From the NCBI GenBank assembly GCA_036583965.1, contig JAZBQD010000030.1, positions 111,887,804-111,951,803 on the forward strand: 64,000 nucleotides of DNA. The letters are read 5' to 3'. This DNA is from Prunella strophiata (taxonomy: Eukaryota > Chordata > Aves > Passeriformes > Prunellidae). Made by a program: the position numbers and the translations under genes. Every line of letters begins with the position of its first letter. Within the stretch, counting starts at the first letter, position 1. Shown in pieces: positions 1-11,424 of this stretch. Below the pieces are notes generated by a model. The model was given only the letters and a program-made list of their open reading frames with translations. It was not told the origin of the DNA and searched no databases.

Positions 1-939
1 TTCCTGTCCAGAACCAAAGAAATTTTGGCCTGTTTAAATGTTTGTCTTTTGGTCATTTAATTTTAGCCAGGTGAGATCCACAGCAGTGGTACTATAGCTA
101 AGAAGAGTTTGGAGCAAGGTGAGGTGTTATTCCACCAAATAGCACAGTTGAAAAACAAACAAAACCACCCTGGGCTGCCATGTGGGGCAAAAGAGAGTCC
201 AGAGGAGCTTTGTGCAACCAGATTTTCCATTTTCCATCCTAGCTGGAGGGATGATACCCATCCCTGGCTTGCAGGTGGGCAATAAGAGTCTTCTTGAATC
301 CATTAATTCAGTGATTAGGGGTAAAAGTCTCCAGACTTTGACACCCAGCTCACTTTGGCAGCACAGCCAGGTTGGGTTTTTGCTTGGGTTTTTATTTTGG
401 GGGGTGTCTTTTTTATTCTGAAGATATGAACAGCCAAGAATTGGGGGAAAAGGGGCAGCTGGACAGGCAAACTGCCAGCACATTTTCCTGAGCAGGCTGA
501 AAAACTCTCCCAGGGAAGGAAGCTTTATTTTAAAAGGAAGGAAAGGTAAAAAAAAAAAGTAAAAAAAAAAACCCCAACCATAGAGCCTGCTCATAGTTTT
601 AGTGCTAGTCAGGTTATTTTAGGTCACAGCAGTTGCTTAATGGGCTCTCTTGGTTGACTATGAAGCATTCCAGCAGGGAAAAGAGAGTGCTTTTCACCAT
701 TAATTTTCTCTGAGCTTGCCTGAGCCTCCCAAGGGAAAGCTCCCCTCCCTGCCCAGAATGAAAATGCCTTTGCAGGAAGTGCAGGAGCCCAGCACAGCCT
801 GCTCCCACTGCTGGGGGGTCATGCAGAGCATTTCCCTGGGGAGGGGCTTGGACTTTCCCAACTATTGCTCCTTTTTCCTCAGGGAGTGTTGTGCTCATTG
901 GTTTCAGGATTTCAGGACAGAAGGTGCTAGAATGATTAA
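1..939. other. Intergenic DNA, nothing recognised
   Basis: Non-repetitive, CpG-poor sequence. The open frames are short, lack resemblance to any family I know and start or stop without splice or promoter context. An A-rich patch near 550-573 is the only low-complexity part. I see no exon. Confidence 0.5.
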
Positions 940-1075
940 TTATAGATTAACTATCTATATAACTATATACAGCTATATACAACTATATAGTCATATATAA
1001 CTATCTATATTACTATATAATATATATAACTATCTATTCTATAAATCCATATAACTATGGATTTAATGGATGCCA
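940..1075. repeat. AT-rich microsatellite
   Basis: Imperfect tandem array built from short TATAACTATC-like and TATATAAC-like words. The units vary in length, so this is a decayed simple repeat rather than a clean array. No gene overlaps it. Confidence 0.8.
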
Positions 1076-3540
1076 TTAAATCTATAACTATTTTCAGGGC
1101 TGACAAGAGCCCTGCAAACTTCCCAGCAGGAATTCAGCATGGCAGAGTTTGGCACAGGGGCTCCACACCCTGCAGCACTCTCCTCTTGGCTCTGCCCTCC
1201 CAGATTAAGGATTTTCCCCTTCACAGGCACCTGATTTTCGGGCCAGATGGTGGGCAAGGGGACAAGTGACACCTGAGACAGAGCCATGGAGAGAGGGGAC
1301 AGATTTCCCTCCTGTTGGAGCAGCCATCTGAGCATAAAATGCAGGCCTGTCTCCCTGTAAAGTGTTTGTAGGAATTTGTCCTGGTGCTGCTGGACACACA
1401 CTCAGAATTTCCAGCCAGTGATTCTTTAAATTATTTTTTTATTAATGGGATATATGTGCACATGAAAGATTTTGAAATCTCTGTGACTGAGCAGGAAAGA
1501 AAGTGATCCCTGCCCTTGCCCATGGTGACAAAACCAGTTTCTCCCAGTACCTAAACTAAAAAACTTGCTTTGAGAGGAATTGGCAAATTCCCTGTTTTTA
1601 CATTGGAACCACCAATATTTCATCCTCTAAACCTGTCAGAAAGGACAACCCACCCCCTCCAGAGCTCAAACCTTTGGACTGTTGTTTAATTGGAAGTGAG
1701 AAAGATAGGTGTTTCATAAAGAGATAGCACATAATGGTGAGAGAAATCCACAACACAATGGCAAGAAAAGGTGGGAAACCTGAAGAAATGCTGTCATTAA
1801 GGCACCTTGTCATCACAGCAGTAATATGATTTTGGAATAATGCCCAAACTCAGTCAAGCCACATCTTTGCACCTTCTCTTTGCACCTAAAGGTTTCCTGT
1901 GTGCTTTCTTTAGGGGTTCCAGTCTCAGTGGGAAAGCAAATTCACCTGATTCAACACTTTTGACAGAGAAAGCAGAAGTTTCAGGGCTGTTTGTAGTGCA
2001 ATGGATGCTTTGGGTGGTGTGGGGAGGGAAGGGAGCCTTGCAGCAGGGGCTCGGAAATAACGAGCACATATTGAAACATTTATTGCCTTCATTTCTCCAT
2101 TGCCTATGGCTGATCCTGCAGATTTTCCCTGAAGAAAGCACACAAACAGCTTGGCAATCATCTCTCCTCCCACACCCTTCCAGGTCTCATCCTTTCTCCC
2201 CATCCCTCAATTTCCAGAGGGCTGAAGAAACTCAGTGCAGCTGCCTCTGGACCCTAGGGAACATCTTCTTCCCCTCATCTCTGCTGGCACCTCCAGCATC
2301 TCCCAGTCCCTCTCACACCCCAGGCTGAGCTCTTGCACCCCTGGTGCTCTTTCCTCTGGCACCCACCACCCTGCTTCTGTAAAACCACAAAAGTGGGGCC
2401 AGGACAAGACTCAGTGCAGACCATTCCCAAAAACCCTGGAGCCTGAAGCACAGACAGCTCAGCTCTGATGGAGGAGGGTCTGTCCAGAGGCTGGAAACCA
2501 AAAAGACAGCCAGCCTGCAGTGCCTGCCTGGCCCAGCAGCTCCCAAAACTCCTGTTTTATTGGAGAGGATAAATAGCCTGGCAACATTAAAGACCTCACC
2601 TCTATTTCCATGTGGGGCAGGTCCCACTGTCACCTCTGGTCTACCTGGAGAGCCAGAGATGTGCAGGAAAAGTGGGAACTCACTGGGACTCTGGTGGATT
2701 TAAATAAAATTACACCAAAAACCACAAGGCAGGATGTTTCTGCTTGTGAAGAGAGGCATCAGAGAGCTGTAAGGTTCTGCTCTGTACCAGATTCTTCACC
2801 TCTGTGTAATTGCTCCAACATTAGTAATAGTAAAATTATATGCTTCCATAAGGAAATTTAAATTAAATGTAACCTAAATCTATTTAAACTTTAAAACACT
2901 GGGCTCATACCACCTGTTCTTCCTATAGAACAAATTATATTTAAGCCCCAAGGTCAGCAGCAAAGGGAAAGCTTAATTAAAGTTGATAGCAGACTACATA
3001 ATCACACCTGAACCTACATACAAATAGATGAAGAAGCACCAGGAGCCATTTATTATATTCTGATATCCTTGCCTGGGCTCTAATAAGATTTTCCTTTTAA
3101 AATGGCAACAGCTTCAGTTGCATTTCATCTTACACAGTACAGGAGGGAATGGATACCTTGGCAAGCTGCTCTCTGCCAACCACAAAAGCTCCTTCATTAA
3201 TGTCTGACACGTTGGGCCATAGCTCTTTGCACTTCTAATTAAAATATCATCTCTGAAGGTGAACCCTCTCCAGTATTTGTAAGCAGAATCACCTCAGGTG
3301 GAGGAGCCAACACGCTCAGGAACACAGAATTGATGAGGTGCTGCTAAAAATAACTCTGCAGCTTTCCTGTCACTTCAAAGAGAGCCAAGACAACGCTCCA
3401 GAGAGAGGGTGAAGCTCGTTTCAGGTTTTATTTGAGGAGGATTTGGGACTGAGCAGCTGGAAAAGAGTGGATATGACCCCACAAGGGGGTCAGCTTTGTT
3501 GTTAAGAAAATTAATCCACAAACATCAGAGGTTTATGCCC
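1076..3540. other. Intergenic DNA, nothing recognised
   Basis: Mixed-composition sequence with no CR1 or LTR signature that I can place with confidence. Open frames up to about 160 codons occur around 1.84-2.33 kb, but they are serine- and proline-rich translations of pyrimidine-rich DNA with overlapping frames open on the other strand, which is typical of chance. The part from about 3400 to 3540 may belong to the LTR-like repeat that follows. Confidence 0.45.
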
Positions 3541-3985
3541 AAAAAGGAGACAGAGGAGTTCTTTTACTTTATTTGAATAAAGGGAGAGGCCATGGGGCAT
3601 TCCCCTGGGGTCTCCAATTTTTGGAGGACACAGCCTCCTTTTTATCCCAATTTCCCACATTTCCCTCTCTCTTTCCCCATTGCTGAGGTACTTGAGAGGT
3701 ACAGACTTCCCAAAACACCTGATACCAGAGATTTCCCTCTAATGTACAACCCTCTCTTTAATTTTTGATTCTTACAGAACTTAGGGATTCTCTTTCCTAT
3801 TGTTTCTTTCATCTTACAATGTCTAATTTCATTTATCAGCAAACCCAGAGTTTATTTGTAAAAGTAAATATCTCTTCCCATTCATCAATCAGTGGAATCC
3901 TTCCCATTGTTTCTTTTATCTCCCAGTGCTAACTTTATCTACCAGCAGACCCACAGCTTGTTTGTAAAGGCACCTCCACTATTCC
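3541..3985 (-). mobile_element. LTR-like retroviral repeat, minus orientation
   Basis: Read on the minus strand this block has a compact LTR promoter and polyadenylation layout. A GATAAAAAGG TATA-like box lies at about 3640-3650, and an AATAAAG signal lies roughly 70 bases further on at about 3570. I believe I recognise the block as a passerine LTR, but without a library search this is moderate. The right part contains a diverged tandem duplication of about 105 bp (about 3790-3890 and 3895-3985). The ends and any target-site duplication were not resolved. Confidence 0.5.
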
Positions 3986-4204
3986 TCTCAGCTTGCAGCA
4001 CGCCGGGTGGGTTTGGGATTTGGGCTGCTCTTCCCTGACTCTGGAGTCCAGCACAGCTGGATGTGGTTCTCAGGGTGTTGGGGGTTGGATTTGTTTCCTT
4101 TGTGTTTGTGGAATTTTTCCCTGATTGCTGGGCACTGATGGGTGCTTGACCCAAACACAAGAGGGGCCAAACTCGAGTTTTGGGGCTGGTGCTCCCTGCT
4201 GGTG

Positions 4205-4690
4205 GCCACTGAGGCTCCCCAATGCCATGGCACACTGCATCACCCCACTGTGAGATGCTGCACCAGTGAGGGGAGCACCCAGCATTCCCACCCAGATAAA
4301 AAGGGCACCTGGCAGCACCAGGGTATCCTGTTTGCCACTGGATTCCCAGAGGAGGACTGGACCCATCTCACCACCCCTGGACTTTCTACAGGAGCATCTC
4401 TGCTCCACAGAACTGCATCTGTTACTGCAGGAGGATTCATCTGGGCTGCTTTTAACACCCTGACCAGCAGGGTGTCAGGTCACACCCCTGACTCTGGCAG
4501 TGCTTTTGTTTGTTTTGTTTTGCTTGTCTTTCTGTACTTTAACATTTGTATTTTTTAATATTCCTAGTAAAGAACTGTTATTCCTATTCCCAAATCTTTG
4601 CCTGACAGTCCCTAATTGCAAAATTATAATAATCTGAGGGAGGGGGTGTTTACATTCTCTACCCAAAGGGAGATTCCAGCTTTTGCTGGC
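4205..4690 (+). mobile_element. Solo/partial LTR, family A, plus orientation
   Basis: This block aligns by eye to the reverse complement of 6.2-6.75 kb over most of its length. Shared landmarks are a segment around a TATA-like GATAAAAAGG (4295-4304), a GACTCTGGCAGTG word followed by a TTTG-rich stretch (about 4490-4530), an AGTAAAGAACTGTTATTCCTA word (about 4567-4586) and a tail ending in AGGGGGTGTTTACATTCTC. It resembles zebra-finch-type LTR families. No retroviral internal coding region adjoins it. The 5' end is uncertain and may extend left to about 4140. Confidence 0.7.
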
Positions 4691-6175
4691 AGATACCTGC
4701 CTTTCAAAACCAGGGCAAACAGGGGCAGTTGGAGCACTGGGAAGGGGTGGGATTGAGGGTTATTTGTTATCAATCTGGCCTTGCAGATTAATCATCTGTG
4801 ATTAGGGTGTGGGCACATCCCCACAGCACTCATGCTCCTGGCCAAGCTCAGTGTCAGAGTGACCATCACAGCCCCTGCACTGCTGGGCAGGTGATGCTGA
4901 AACCACAGCTCCTTCCAGCCACATCCCTCTCCAGGGTTTGTCTCAGCCCTGTGTGTGAGCACAAGCCAAATCTGAATTTTCCTGGCCCACCCTTTAGCCA
5001 GGATTGCCCTATCCAGGAGACAGTGTCCCCTGGTTATCTTTGTAAATTTTTTATTCTGTTCTTTCCCCCTCACAGCATAAAGTTGAGCTCCTTAATCCAT
5101 TCAGCAGCAGATCACAAGTCAGGGACTTGTAGAGACAAAAGCTCAGGGCAAGGTGAAGGGAGTAATTTACACTGAGTAGAACCAGAAGAGGAGAAAAAGA
5201 ATTGGATGAAGTCTGAATGCTAGAAAGTCTCTGCATCAAACCTTAAAGGTACAGAAAGCCCATGATGTCCCCTCACAGCTGAGAACCACTTTTCAGGCCC
5301 ACATTCTGCATTCTCATGTCTGATGAGAATTCTCACATTCACATCTCTGCATTCAGAGCTGTCCAATCCCTTCCAGAGCAAACAGGAACCCCACAGCCAT
5401 TTCCACAGCTGGCAAATGGAAATGGTCAGTGTTTTCCACCCCAGAAAAATGCAGAAAGCTTTATGCTGGAGCTGCCAGAGTCAGGAAGAACAGGTTGGGT
5501 ACAAAGATTACTGCTACTAATTGTGATTATTCTCAGTAGATTTGTTCCAGCACAGCCTGATGTTCAGGGATCTCACTGGAGAAATCCACACAGTGGACCC
5601 AAAATTTTCATGCCAGTCTCCCATTTTCAGTGACAACCAGCTTAAAAACAACCTGGTTTCCTTCCAGTTCAATCAGCAGGCCCAGGATAAATGAGAATTC
5701 TCTTCATCTGAGGTTCTGAGGCCAACAAAACCTCTCCTGGCATTCCCAGGCACCTGCCTGTTGGTAGCCTCTTTCTTCTGGATTTGGGGTCTAGCACAGG
5801 CTTGTGGGGATTCAGCTTTTAAGTGGGGCTTTGAGAGTCCCTTCCCAACACCCAGGCAAAGCTCCAGCCTTTGGGTGAGCTTGGACACTTCCCTCAGTTT
5901 CCAGGAACCAGCCCAAGCCACCATCTGTAGCCACAACAGCCTGGGATCAGAAAATAAACATTTGCATTTATGGTTTTGCAGGATTTTTTTTCCTTATAAA
6001 ATGAAAGTAAGGCAAATTTCAGGATTTCCATTCTCCTGGGAAGCTGCAGATCTCCTTTCCCAGAGAGGCAAACAATGGATTTGCAGCACTACCACTCTCT
6101 AAGAGGAAAGAGGTGGTTTTGGCCACATCCAGTGGTGAGCACACTGACAGATTTTCTCTGTGCTGCTTTGTCTGG
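4691..6175. other. Intergenic DNA between two LTRs
   Basis: About 1.5 kb of non-repetitive sequence separates two related LTRs that point in opposite directions, so it is not the interior of a provirus. I find no gag, protease, polymerase or envelope similarity in any frame and no gene. Confidence 0.55.
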
Positions 6176-6905
6176 TGGCTTGGCTTGAACAGACAGCTGT
6201 CTGCTAAGGAAGGCAGGAGCCTTCCCTGGAATGGAAAATGTAAACCCCCTCCCTATGGAATTGTTATAATTTTGAAATTAAGGGGCTCTCAGGCAAAGAT
6301 ATGGGGGTAGGAATAACAGTTCTTTACTAGGAAAACTAAAAATACAAATGCAATGAGTACAAACAAACAAACAACCACTGCCAGAGTCAGTAGAGGATCT
6401 GTCCCCTGTGTGTCAGGGTGGTGGCACAGTCCCATGCCATGGTGGCTGCAGCCCTCCTGCAGTGCCAGGGCTGGTTCTGCTGCAGCAGGGATCCTGCACA
6501 AGGGGGGAGTTTTCCTCTGCAGCTCCAGGGCTGCTGCAGATGGGCCTGCTCTCCCTCTGGGAATGCAGAGGAGAAGAAAGCTGCTCCTCTGGGAATGCAG
6601 CAGTGGGCAAAGGCTGCTGTGCTGTGCCAGGGTCAGATTCTATCCAGGCAGGAATGCTTGGCTCCTGCCCTGGGCAGAGCATCTCCCAGTGGGATGATGG
6701 AATTTGATCAGCCATGCAGGGACACTCAGTGGCCATGGACAGAAGAGAATTAATAATTAATGACCCATGGACAGAAGAGATCTCCTGGAGGGAGGATTGG
6801 CTGTGGGAGTGATAAAGAAAAAACTGCCCAAAGAACAGCAGAGAGCTGCCCCAGCTCTGACAGATGGAAATAGAGCACACAGCCCAGCACATCTGCCAAC
6901 CTGAG
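6176..6905 (-). mobile_element. LTR, family A, minus orientation
   Basis: Reverse complement of the 4.2-4.7 kb element, with a longer 5' (U3) part. On the plus strand it starts near TGGCTTGG (6176) and shows the complements of the family words: a TACATTTTCC-type tail, the AGTAAAGAACTG word at about 6320-6330 and the GACTCTGGCAGTG word at about 6378-6390. The U3 side runs to about 6905. The long open frames across it (for example 6413-6892 minus) are LTR sequence, not genes. No target-site duplication could be fixed. Confidence 0.75.
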
Positions 6906-7987
6906 ACATCTGGAAACCAGAGCAGTCAGGACAAGGCCTGGGGCTCAGCAGTTTTGGTAAAATCAGCTCAGGGTAACAAAATCAGCCCTTACTGAGCCCA
7001 GGGTACCAACAACTTTCCTGGAGCTCAGTGAGGATTCCCAAGCAGCTCCTTTTTTTCCAGCTGTCCACACTGGGCCTGAGAGAGGCTTGAAATTTTGCCA
7101 TGCAAATTAAGAATTGCCCAAAAGGCCAGGCAGCTGAAGCAGCAGAGCTGGAGCTGGTGCTGACATGTCTGAACTTAGCAGGGAGATTGAGATCCACAGA
7201 GCTCAGGGCACATCCCAGTCCCAGGGGAAACCTCCAAACACACTGAGGAAAAGCAGAGTTTCTGGAGGAAAACACCACATTGTGAGCATGAGGATGAAAC
7301 CATTTCCAGCCCATGAGATCTGAAGCAGCCTTTGCAGCTCAATAAAGAGCATTAGCCCAGATCATGTGAAGAAAAGAGCAAGTCTTGCTCATTATCTAGC
7401 AATATATTGATGAGTTTCTTACATGGTTCCATAACAGAAACTCATCTCCAAAGCCTGCATCCTTCCAGTTTTATTTCCCACTAAAACACACATCTAGCTC
7501 TGACAGGGCAAATGATTTTCACAGTCACTGAAGTCCCAAAGTCTTTAGTAGGGGTTTATGAGGAGAGAAGGAGGCAGATAAGTGGGTGATAAAGACAGAA
7601 AGTGACCCACTTGGGGGGGAAAAAAATGGCAAGAGACCAGGAGTTAAGGCATTGGCTAAAATTCACCACAACTTTAAATTCACAAAGGTGTGTACAGGTG
7701 GTGTCTGTGTCAGGATCTTGCTTGCCAGTACAACTTCTATCTTTTGCAGTTTTAATAAAAAAATCAGCATTTAGTAACAGGGACCGTGCTAAATAGTAAT
7801 GTGACCCTGAGAGTGACATGATGCAGCCTCCAAGACAGCAAAATGTTAATGTCAGATGTCTCTGAGCTTTTAATTTGGTCTTATTTGCACTGAAAAAGAT
7901 AGGCACTCTTTATACCATTGTATGAAGAGTACCCTGAATAAGTACAGCAACATTTCCTGTATGCAAACCTCAGAGGGGAAAAGCTGC
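6906..7987. other. Intergenic DNA, nothing recognised
   Basis: Ordinary CpG-poor DNA without recognisable repeats or exons. The few open frames of 60-116 codons have no features of a known family. Confidence 0.5.
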
Positions 7988-8067
7988 AGGTAAAGTAAAG
8001 GTAAAATAAAGGTAAAATAAGGTAAATAAGGTAAGTAAAGGTAAAATAAGGTAAAGTAAGGTAAAGG
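7988..8067. repeat. GGTAAAATAA-type microsatellite
   Basis: About 80 bp of imperfect tandem units such as GGTAAAATAA, GGTAAATAA and GGTAAAGTAA. On the minus strand it opens a frame of repeated YLPYFT-like residues, which is an artefact of the repeat. Confidence 0.85.
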
Positions 8068-8253
8068 GGTATAACCAAATAACTCAGGGGCCTGAGTGCC
8101 CTTCAGGCCCCACACATGATGGTGGTGGAAGGGAAAACTGCAAGGATCAGATGATTTCCCCAAGGTCATTCTGGAGATTTCAGCCCTCACTGCTTAATAC
8201 ACAGAGGGGATTTGGCTGAACCTGGTGGCAGGCTGCCCAAAGAAGTTGTAGAT

Positions 8254-8352
8254 CAAAGGATATCAGGATCTTGGAGTGGTTTGAGTTGGAAGGGACCATG
8301 AAGATCATTTCTTAAAGATCAACCTGGCCTTGGAGACTTCCAGGGATGAGGC
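8254..8352 (-). mobile_element. CR1 LINE fragment, minus
   Basis: Carries the inverse of the CR1 3' end: a GTTTGAGTTGGAAGGGACCA word followed by AAGATCA and a decayed body (AACCTGGCCTTGGAGACTTCCAGGGATG). 5'-truncated to about 100 bp. Confidence 0.75.
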
Positions 8353-8399
8353 AGCCACAGCCAGTTTAATAAATGAGGGAGAGGAGCAGAGGAAGGAGA

Positions 8400-8655
8400 C
8401 AGGGGAAATTCAGATCACATATCTGAAAAAAAATTTAAAATCACTGCTAGGGTGGCCAGGCATGGAAATAAGTTGCCCAGGGAGGTGATGGAGTCACCAT
8501 TGCTGGAGGTGTTTCAGAGGCATCAGGAGGGGGTGTTGGGTGATGTGGTTTAGTGGTTGTGGGGTCACAGTGTCAGGGCTGGGTTAATGTTGGACTCCAT
8601 GATCCTGAAGGTCTCTTCCAACCTTGATGGTTTTGTGATTCCATGATTCTAGGAG
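8400..8655 (+). mobile_element. CR1 LINE 3' fragment, plus
   Basis: Typical CR1 3' UTR reading in the plus direction: TTGCCCAGGGAGGTGATGG, then TGGAGGTGTTTCAGAGGCAT, then GGTTTAGTGG, then a TTGGACTCCATGATCCT...CTCTTCCAACC end and a short GTGATTCCATGATTCT tail. It lies head-to-head with the CR1 piece just to its left. Confidence 0.9.
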
Positions 8656-8815
8656 GAGAATGGAATGGGGAGGAGAGGTGAAAAGAGATGAGTTTAGAGG
8701 GAGGTGGGTAGGAGATCGAGGTCTTCAGTGTCAGGAGGGACTAAGGAGATGAATATGTAATGAGGAAGATGGAGAGACCATGAGGGAGAAGGTGAAGATC
8801 GTCAGGGGAAGACCA

Positions 8816-9186
8816 GTGGAGGGAGGAGGAAGGAGGAGGAAGGGAGAGATTCGAGGATGAGGAGGAGAGTGAGAGGGATTCTTAGACGGGAGAGGATGAG
8901 GAGAGGAGAGGAGAGGAGAGGAGAGGAAGAGGGAGAGAGAGGAAGAGGGAGAGGACGAGGAGAGGAGAGGAGAGAGAGAGGAAGGAGAGGAGGAAGGAGA
9001 GGAGAGGAGAGGAGAGGAGTAGGAGGGGAGGAGAGGAGAGGAGAGGAGGGCGAGGAGAAGGAGAGGAGAGGAGAGAGAGGAGAGGAGAGGACGGAGAGGA
9101 GAGGGGGAGATGAGGTAGAGGAGAGGAGAGGAGGAGGAGGAGAGGAGAGGAGAGGGAGCGGAGAGGAGAGGAGAGAGAGGAGAGGA
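8816..9186. repeat. Polypurine (GGAGA)n tract
   Basis: About 370 bp that is almost all A and G on the plus strand, mainly GAGGA, GGAGA and GAGAGGAGAG words, with only scattered pyrimidines. A less pure purine-rich flank reaches left to about 8650. The tract opens frames on both strands (Arg/Glu/Gly-rich on plus, Ser/Leu/Pro-rich on minus); these are composition artefacts. The repeat could form intramolecular triplex DNA, an inference from sequence type. Confidence 0.95.
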
Positions 9187-11295
9187 TGTTCCCCATGCCA
9201 GTTCTTGCCTCACTGGCTGGCAGTGAGGTGATCTTGGCCAGCCCTGTTTGATCTGTTACAGCCATTTACTTTGGCTTTTCACATACAGAATGCTCCAGGT
9301 ATTTCCCAGCCATGACCATAATGTGAGGTCCCAAAAGCCAGGTGGGGATTTTGTCCTTCATGTGCAGGCATTTGCTGCTCCATCTCACTGTGACCCCGTG
9401 CAGAGAAGCTCAGGAATCTCTGTGAAGCACTTGGACACCATCTGACAGCACCCATGGAGTGAAATGAGAGTCAGGAAATCTCCAGGGAGACAAGGAATAA
9501 TTTTGTGTTCGTTTCAGCCTCTGAGCAGTGAATTCTGAATAAAATACAGGTAGTAGAAAAGGAAAATGTCCCTTTTCCTATGAATAGGAGTGGGCTGGGG
9601 GAGGGGGGACAGAGGGTGGTGGAGTCAAAACCTGTGTCATAACACATTTCATCATGGAAGAGCAAGAACCATTAATACTGCAGGGGTATCTAATTCTGGC
9701 CTTTCTCCACTTCAGATGGCTGCCTTTGCAACCCAGTTATTTTTGATGTGCTTTATAGTGTGCAGAAACTTTCTGATGGGTTCCTAACCAATGACCTTGC
9801 CTGAAAAGATCATTGATGGTATTTTAATGACTTTCAGATAACTTTTATAGAGCTGAGGTTTTCAACCAGCAGGGTAGTCTTGGGTCTGTACCTAAATATA
9901 TTCTGTCTGAAGAAGTGTCAACTTTAAAAAAAGCAGTGAAGGATGCCAATTACATCTCAACATTCCCCAGAGTGCTGGAAAATATCAATACATATATACA
10001 TTTGTTAAAAAAAAAATCACAACAAAACAGCAACAAAGTATGTTATGCTGGAGAAAATCTTGCAAGCTTGACTTATTTATAAAAATTGAAATATTTTCTG
10101 TACTTTTAGGAAAAGGTTGCTATTTATCCATCTCTTTCTTTGCTACAGTGTTTACTGCATAATTTCTACAGGCATTATTTGCCTTATGGAAGTAATTTTT
10201 TATGCTGTCTGAATATATTCAGAACATTCAGTATAGGAACATAACCAGAGTATCTTGTGAACATATTCAGGATAGATTCAGCAGGCTTTTACTGCACCTT
10301 TATTCCAGTACTCTTCATTATCAAAGCAACATTTTCACATGTACAGAAAACATCCCAGGATTTTCAAAAATTGGTCAGATCAGAAGATTCCAGGTATAAC
10401 TTCATTCTGAAGCTGAGCAATCACCTTAGAAGAAGATTTAAAGGACAAAGGCAGAAATTCCTTTGACCCATGCAGCCCAAATGCCTCCCAGCTGCAGACC
10501 CAAATCTGTATTTGTGATGGATTTCCAGCATTAAATGTCCTGCTGGGGTGGTGCTGTTGGCTGGCAGGGCTGGGCTGGGTTTTCCTGGGCACTCAGCTCC
10601 AGGCATGGTGGATGGGACAGTGGTGCTGGGGGCAGAGGTGGGGAACTCACTGAAATCATGGAAATGCTGCTGCAGCCATGTGCTTTGGGCTTTTTTTTTT
10701 CTTTTTTTTTTTTTTTTTTTTCCCATGAAATGCAAAAACATTTTAAAGGTTACCATCTCTGTGACATTCCCATGTCTCTCCCCTTTGCAGCTGGCAAACT
10801 GAAGCCAAAGTGAAATTGGAATTACTGCTCTCCCTGCTTGGCTCCCTCTGAGAGCTGGGAGCTCCTGGGGCTGCTCAGAAATGCTGCAAAATGCTGAACT
10901 GGACTCCTCACAGCCCAGAGAGCATCTGTCAAATCCCCAAAAACAGCTCCTGACTAATGGAAGAGCAAATCAAAATCTTTTCAAACCGTGTGATCATATG
11001 AGAGAATATCCAACGAGGCTATTGCATGTTTTATAACCTTTAATAATTGTCATTACACTTCTGGGGGGGGCTATTCACAGCTGATTTGCCTCAAATTTAA
11101 CCTCCAAAAATCTATAATTTTTGCAAGAAAGCTTTCCCTGAGCAGCAGAGAGAGATCCCTGCCTCCCTTCCCTGTGTCCCATAAAATGAGAACTCAGGCC
11201 ACATCCCCAGCTGGTAAAACTGAGCACTTCTTGTCCAGCTGAGGACAATTTATTGATTTACACTACTAATAAAACCAGTCTCCTCCTCTTATTTT
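9187..11295. other. Intergenic DNA with one T-tract
   Basis: No gene recognised. At 10691-10721 there is a run of T interrupted by a single C. The remainder is ordinary AT-rich DNA. Overlapping small frames at 10.5-10.8 kb run through the T-tract and are not credible. Confidence 0.5.
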
Positions 11296-11424
11296 GTTTT
11301 TTTTTTTTTTTTTTTTGGTTTTTTGGTTTTGTTGTTTGTTTTTTGTTTTTGTTTGTTTTTTGTTTTTGTTTTTGTTTTTTTTTTTTTTGTGTTTGGTTTT
11401 TGGTTTGTTTTTTTTTTTTTTTTA
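11296..11424. repeat. T-rich (TTTTTG)n low-complexity tract
   Basis: About 130 bp of T runs separated by single or double G on the plus strand, for example TTTTGTTTGTTTTTTG. It is the cause of the Phe/Leu/Cys-rich open frame at 11.25-11.53 kb, which is not a gene. Confidence 0.9.

Noticed and set aside
4205..6905. A complete provirus between the two family-A LTRs
   Set aside because: The LTRs point in opposite directions and the 1.5 kb between them holds no retroviral coding similarity.
8731..9265. Ser/Leu/Pro-rich and Arg/Glu/Gly-rich frames of 120-160 codons
   Set aside because: Pure artefact of the polypurine tract, with frames open on both strands.
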